Shown in pieces: positions 6,029 to 7,154 of a stretch of 7,154 nucleotides of DNA; the first letter of the stretch is position 1, and each line of letters opens with the position of its first letter. A model generated the notes under the pieces. The model was not told the DNA's origin and did no database searches. It saw only the letters and a list, made by a program, of their open reading frames with translations. This DNA is from JAUUZT01 sp964654015 (GTDB lineage Bacteria; Chloroflexota; Dehalococcoidia; GIF9; AB-539-J10). A program made the translations under genes and the position numbers. The stretch lies in the NCBI GenBank assembly GCA_964654015.1, contig CAZZHQ010000125.1:1-7154 (forward strand), in the 5' to 3' direction.

Positions 6029-7154
6029 TGGCAAGATCTCGGAAAAATGGTAATGGTAAATCGCTCGTAACACAACAGTCTGTTAATGCAGTTGTGAAAT
6101 CAATTTGCGACATCATGCGCCGTTCTAACTGCGCCAGCGCATTGCAGTATGTTCCCGAACTGACCTGGATTTTATTCCTGCGTATCCTTGACGAGCGTGA
6201 AGCGCAGGAAAAGGAACAGGCCGATGCTGTGGGTGCGGAATTTACTCCATCGTTGAAAAGCCCCTTTCGATGGCAGGATTGGGCAGCTCCAAATGGAACT
6301 AAACGCCAGCAACTGCAGAACGGCTCATTGAATGCTTTCTTCAGTTTCACCAATGGGGAGTTATTGCCCTATTTAAAGGGTTTAAGCGAGCAGCCTGGGG
6401 CGACGTCCCGCCAGAAAGTGATAAACGAAATCGTGTCCGGCGTCGAGCACGTGCGCATCGATACCGAGCGTAATTTTCTTGATGTTCTCGATAAAGTGCA
6501 TGAAATCAGCAGTGAGAGTGTTGACCCCACGCATGTATTTCTGCTTTCCCAGGTATATGAAGGCCTCCTTTTAAAGATGGGGGAGAAAAATAACGATGGT
6601 GGACAATTTTTCACACCACGTGAAGTAATCCGTGCAATGGTGACTGCTATCAATCCGAAAGTTGGTGAAGTTATTTACGATCCCGCTTGCGGTACCGGTG
6701 GCTTTCTGGCGCAGAGCTATGAGTATATGTCAAGGCAACTCGGTCCAACGGCTACTGCCGACCAGGTTGAGTCATTAAAAGAAAAAACATTCTTCGGCAG
6801 GGAAAAAGAGAACCTCATTTACCCGATTGCATTGGCCAACTTGATTTTACATGGGATAGACCAACCTAATATCTGGCATGGTAATACCCTGACTGGCGGT
6901 GAAATATACGGTGGATTGTTCCAGACAGCGCCGGCTCTATTCGATGTCATCCTGACCAACCCACCCTTCGGTGGTAAAGAAGGTAAAGATGCACAAACCC
7001 GCTTTGCCTATAAAACTGGTGCAACCCAGGTGCTGTTCATGCAGCATATCATTGATAGTCTTAATAAGGGCGGTCGTTGTGCAATGGTCATCGATGAGGG
7101 CGTGCTCTTCCGGACCAATGAAACTGCCTTCGTTCAAACGAAGCGCAAGCTATT
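6028..7154 (+). CDS. hsdM: Type I restriction enzyme M subunit (HsdM), 3' end missing
   Basis: HsdM is the S-adenosylmethionine-dependent N6-adenine methyltransferase that protects host DNA; two copies bind one HsdS. Only the first 375 codons lie in the window and the frame is open to the edge. The start MARSRKNGNG is followed by the N-terminal helical domain (VKSICDIMRRS, then LTWILFLRILDE). The family block GGQFFTPREV is at 191-200, the S-adenosylmethionine-binding motif DPACGTGGF at 218-226, and the catalytic NPPF at 311-314, typical of gamma-type adenine methyltransferases. Type I M subunits are usually about 480-550 residues, so roughly a quarter to a third is probably missing. It is the last of the four coupled genes, an unusual place because hsdM normally precedes hsdS. 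Confidence 0.96.
   Translation, partial: MARSRKNGNGKSLVTQQSVNAVVKSICDIMRRSNCASALQYVPELTWILFLRILDEREAQEKEQADAVGAEFTPSLKSPFRWQDWAAPNGTKRQQLQNGSLNAFFSFTNGELLPYLKGLSEQPGATSRQKVINEIVSGVEHVRIDTERNFLDVLDKVHEISSESVDPTHVFLLSQVYEGLLLKMGEKNNDGGQFFTPREVIRAMVTAINPKVGEVIYDPACGTGGFLAQSYEYMSRQLGPTATADQVESLKEKTFFGREKENLIYPIALANLILHGIDQPNIWHGNTLTGGEIYGGLFQTAPALFDVILTNPPFGGKEGKDAQTRFAYKTGATQVLFMQHIIDSLNKGGRCAMVIDEGVLFRTNETAFVQTKRKL

Noticed and set aside
5931..6353. 140-codon open frame on the - strand
   Set aside because: It lies antisense across the well-supported start of hsdM and the end of the Mrr-like gene, so it is a shadow frame.

Overview
The window carries most of a type I restriction-modification locus. 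It sits on the + strand of what is probably a bacterial chromosome: sigma-70-like promoter hexamers and Shine-Dalgarno sites are visible. The phylum cannot be fixed from the sequence. Base composition is mixed: the first gene is AT-rich, and hsdR is markedly richer in G+C.

Layout: bases 1-339 are largely non-coding and hold a good promoter-like sequence just before the first gene. Bases 340-1332 encode an unrecognised protein of about 330 residues whose C-terminal helical region carries a possible HEPN-type R-x5-H motif. A 112-base gap follows, with a second promoter-like sequence. From 1445 four genes run with almost no spacing: hsdR (type I restriction and translocation subunit, EcoAI/EcoEI-like size), hsdS (specificity subunit with two target recognition domains), a Mrr-catalytic-domain nuclease with an extra N-terminal domain, and hsdM (adenine methyltransferase, cut off by the window end after 375 codons). 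The junctions are a 4-base GTGA overlap (R/S), a 1-base gap behind a perfect AGGAGG (S/Mrr) and a 1-base TAATG overlap (Mrr/M), so the four look like one translationally coupled operon.

Working together: HsdM2-HsdS would methylate adenine in a bipartite target, and HsdR would add ATP-driven translocation and cleavage of unmethylated DNA. The Mrr-like protein is a second, separate nuclease and may act on DNA carrying foreign modifications. The unusual points are the gene order R-S-Mrr-M, the nuclease placed between the specificity and methyltransferase genes, and the methyltransferase coming last. The AT-rich first gene could be an accessory defence gene, but this rests on position and a weak motif only.
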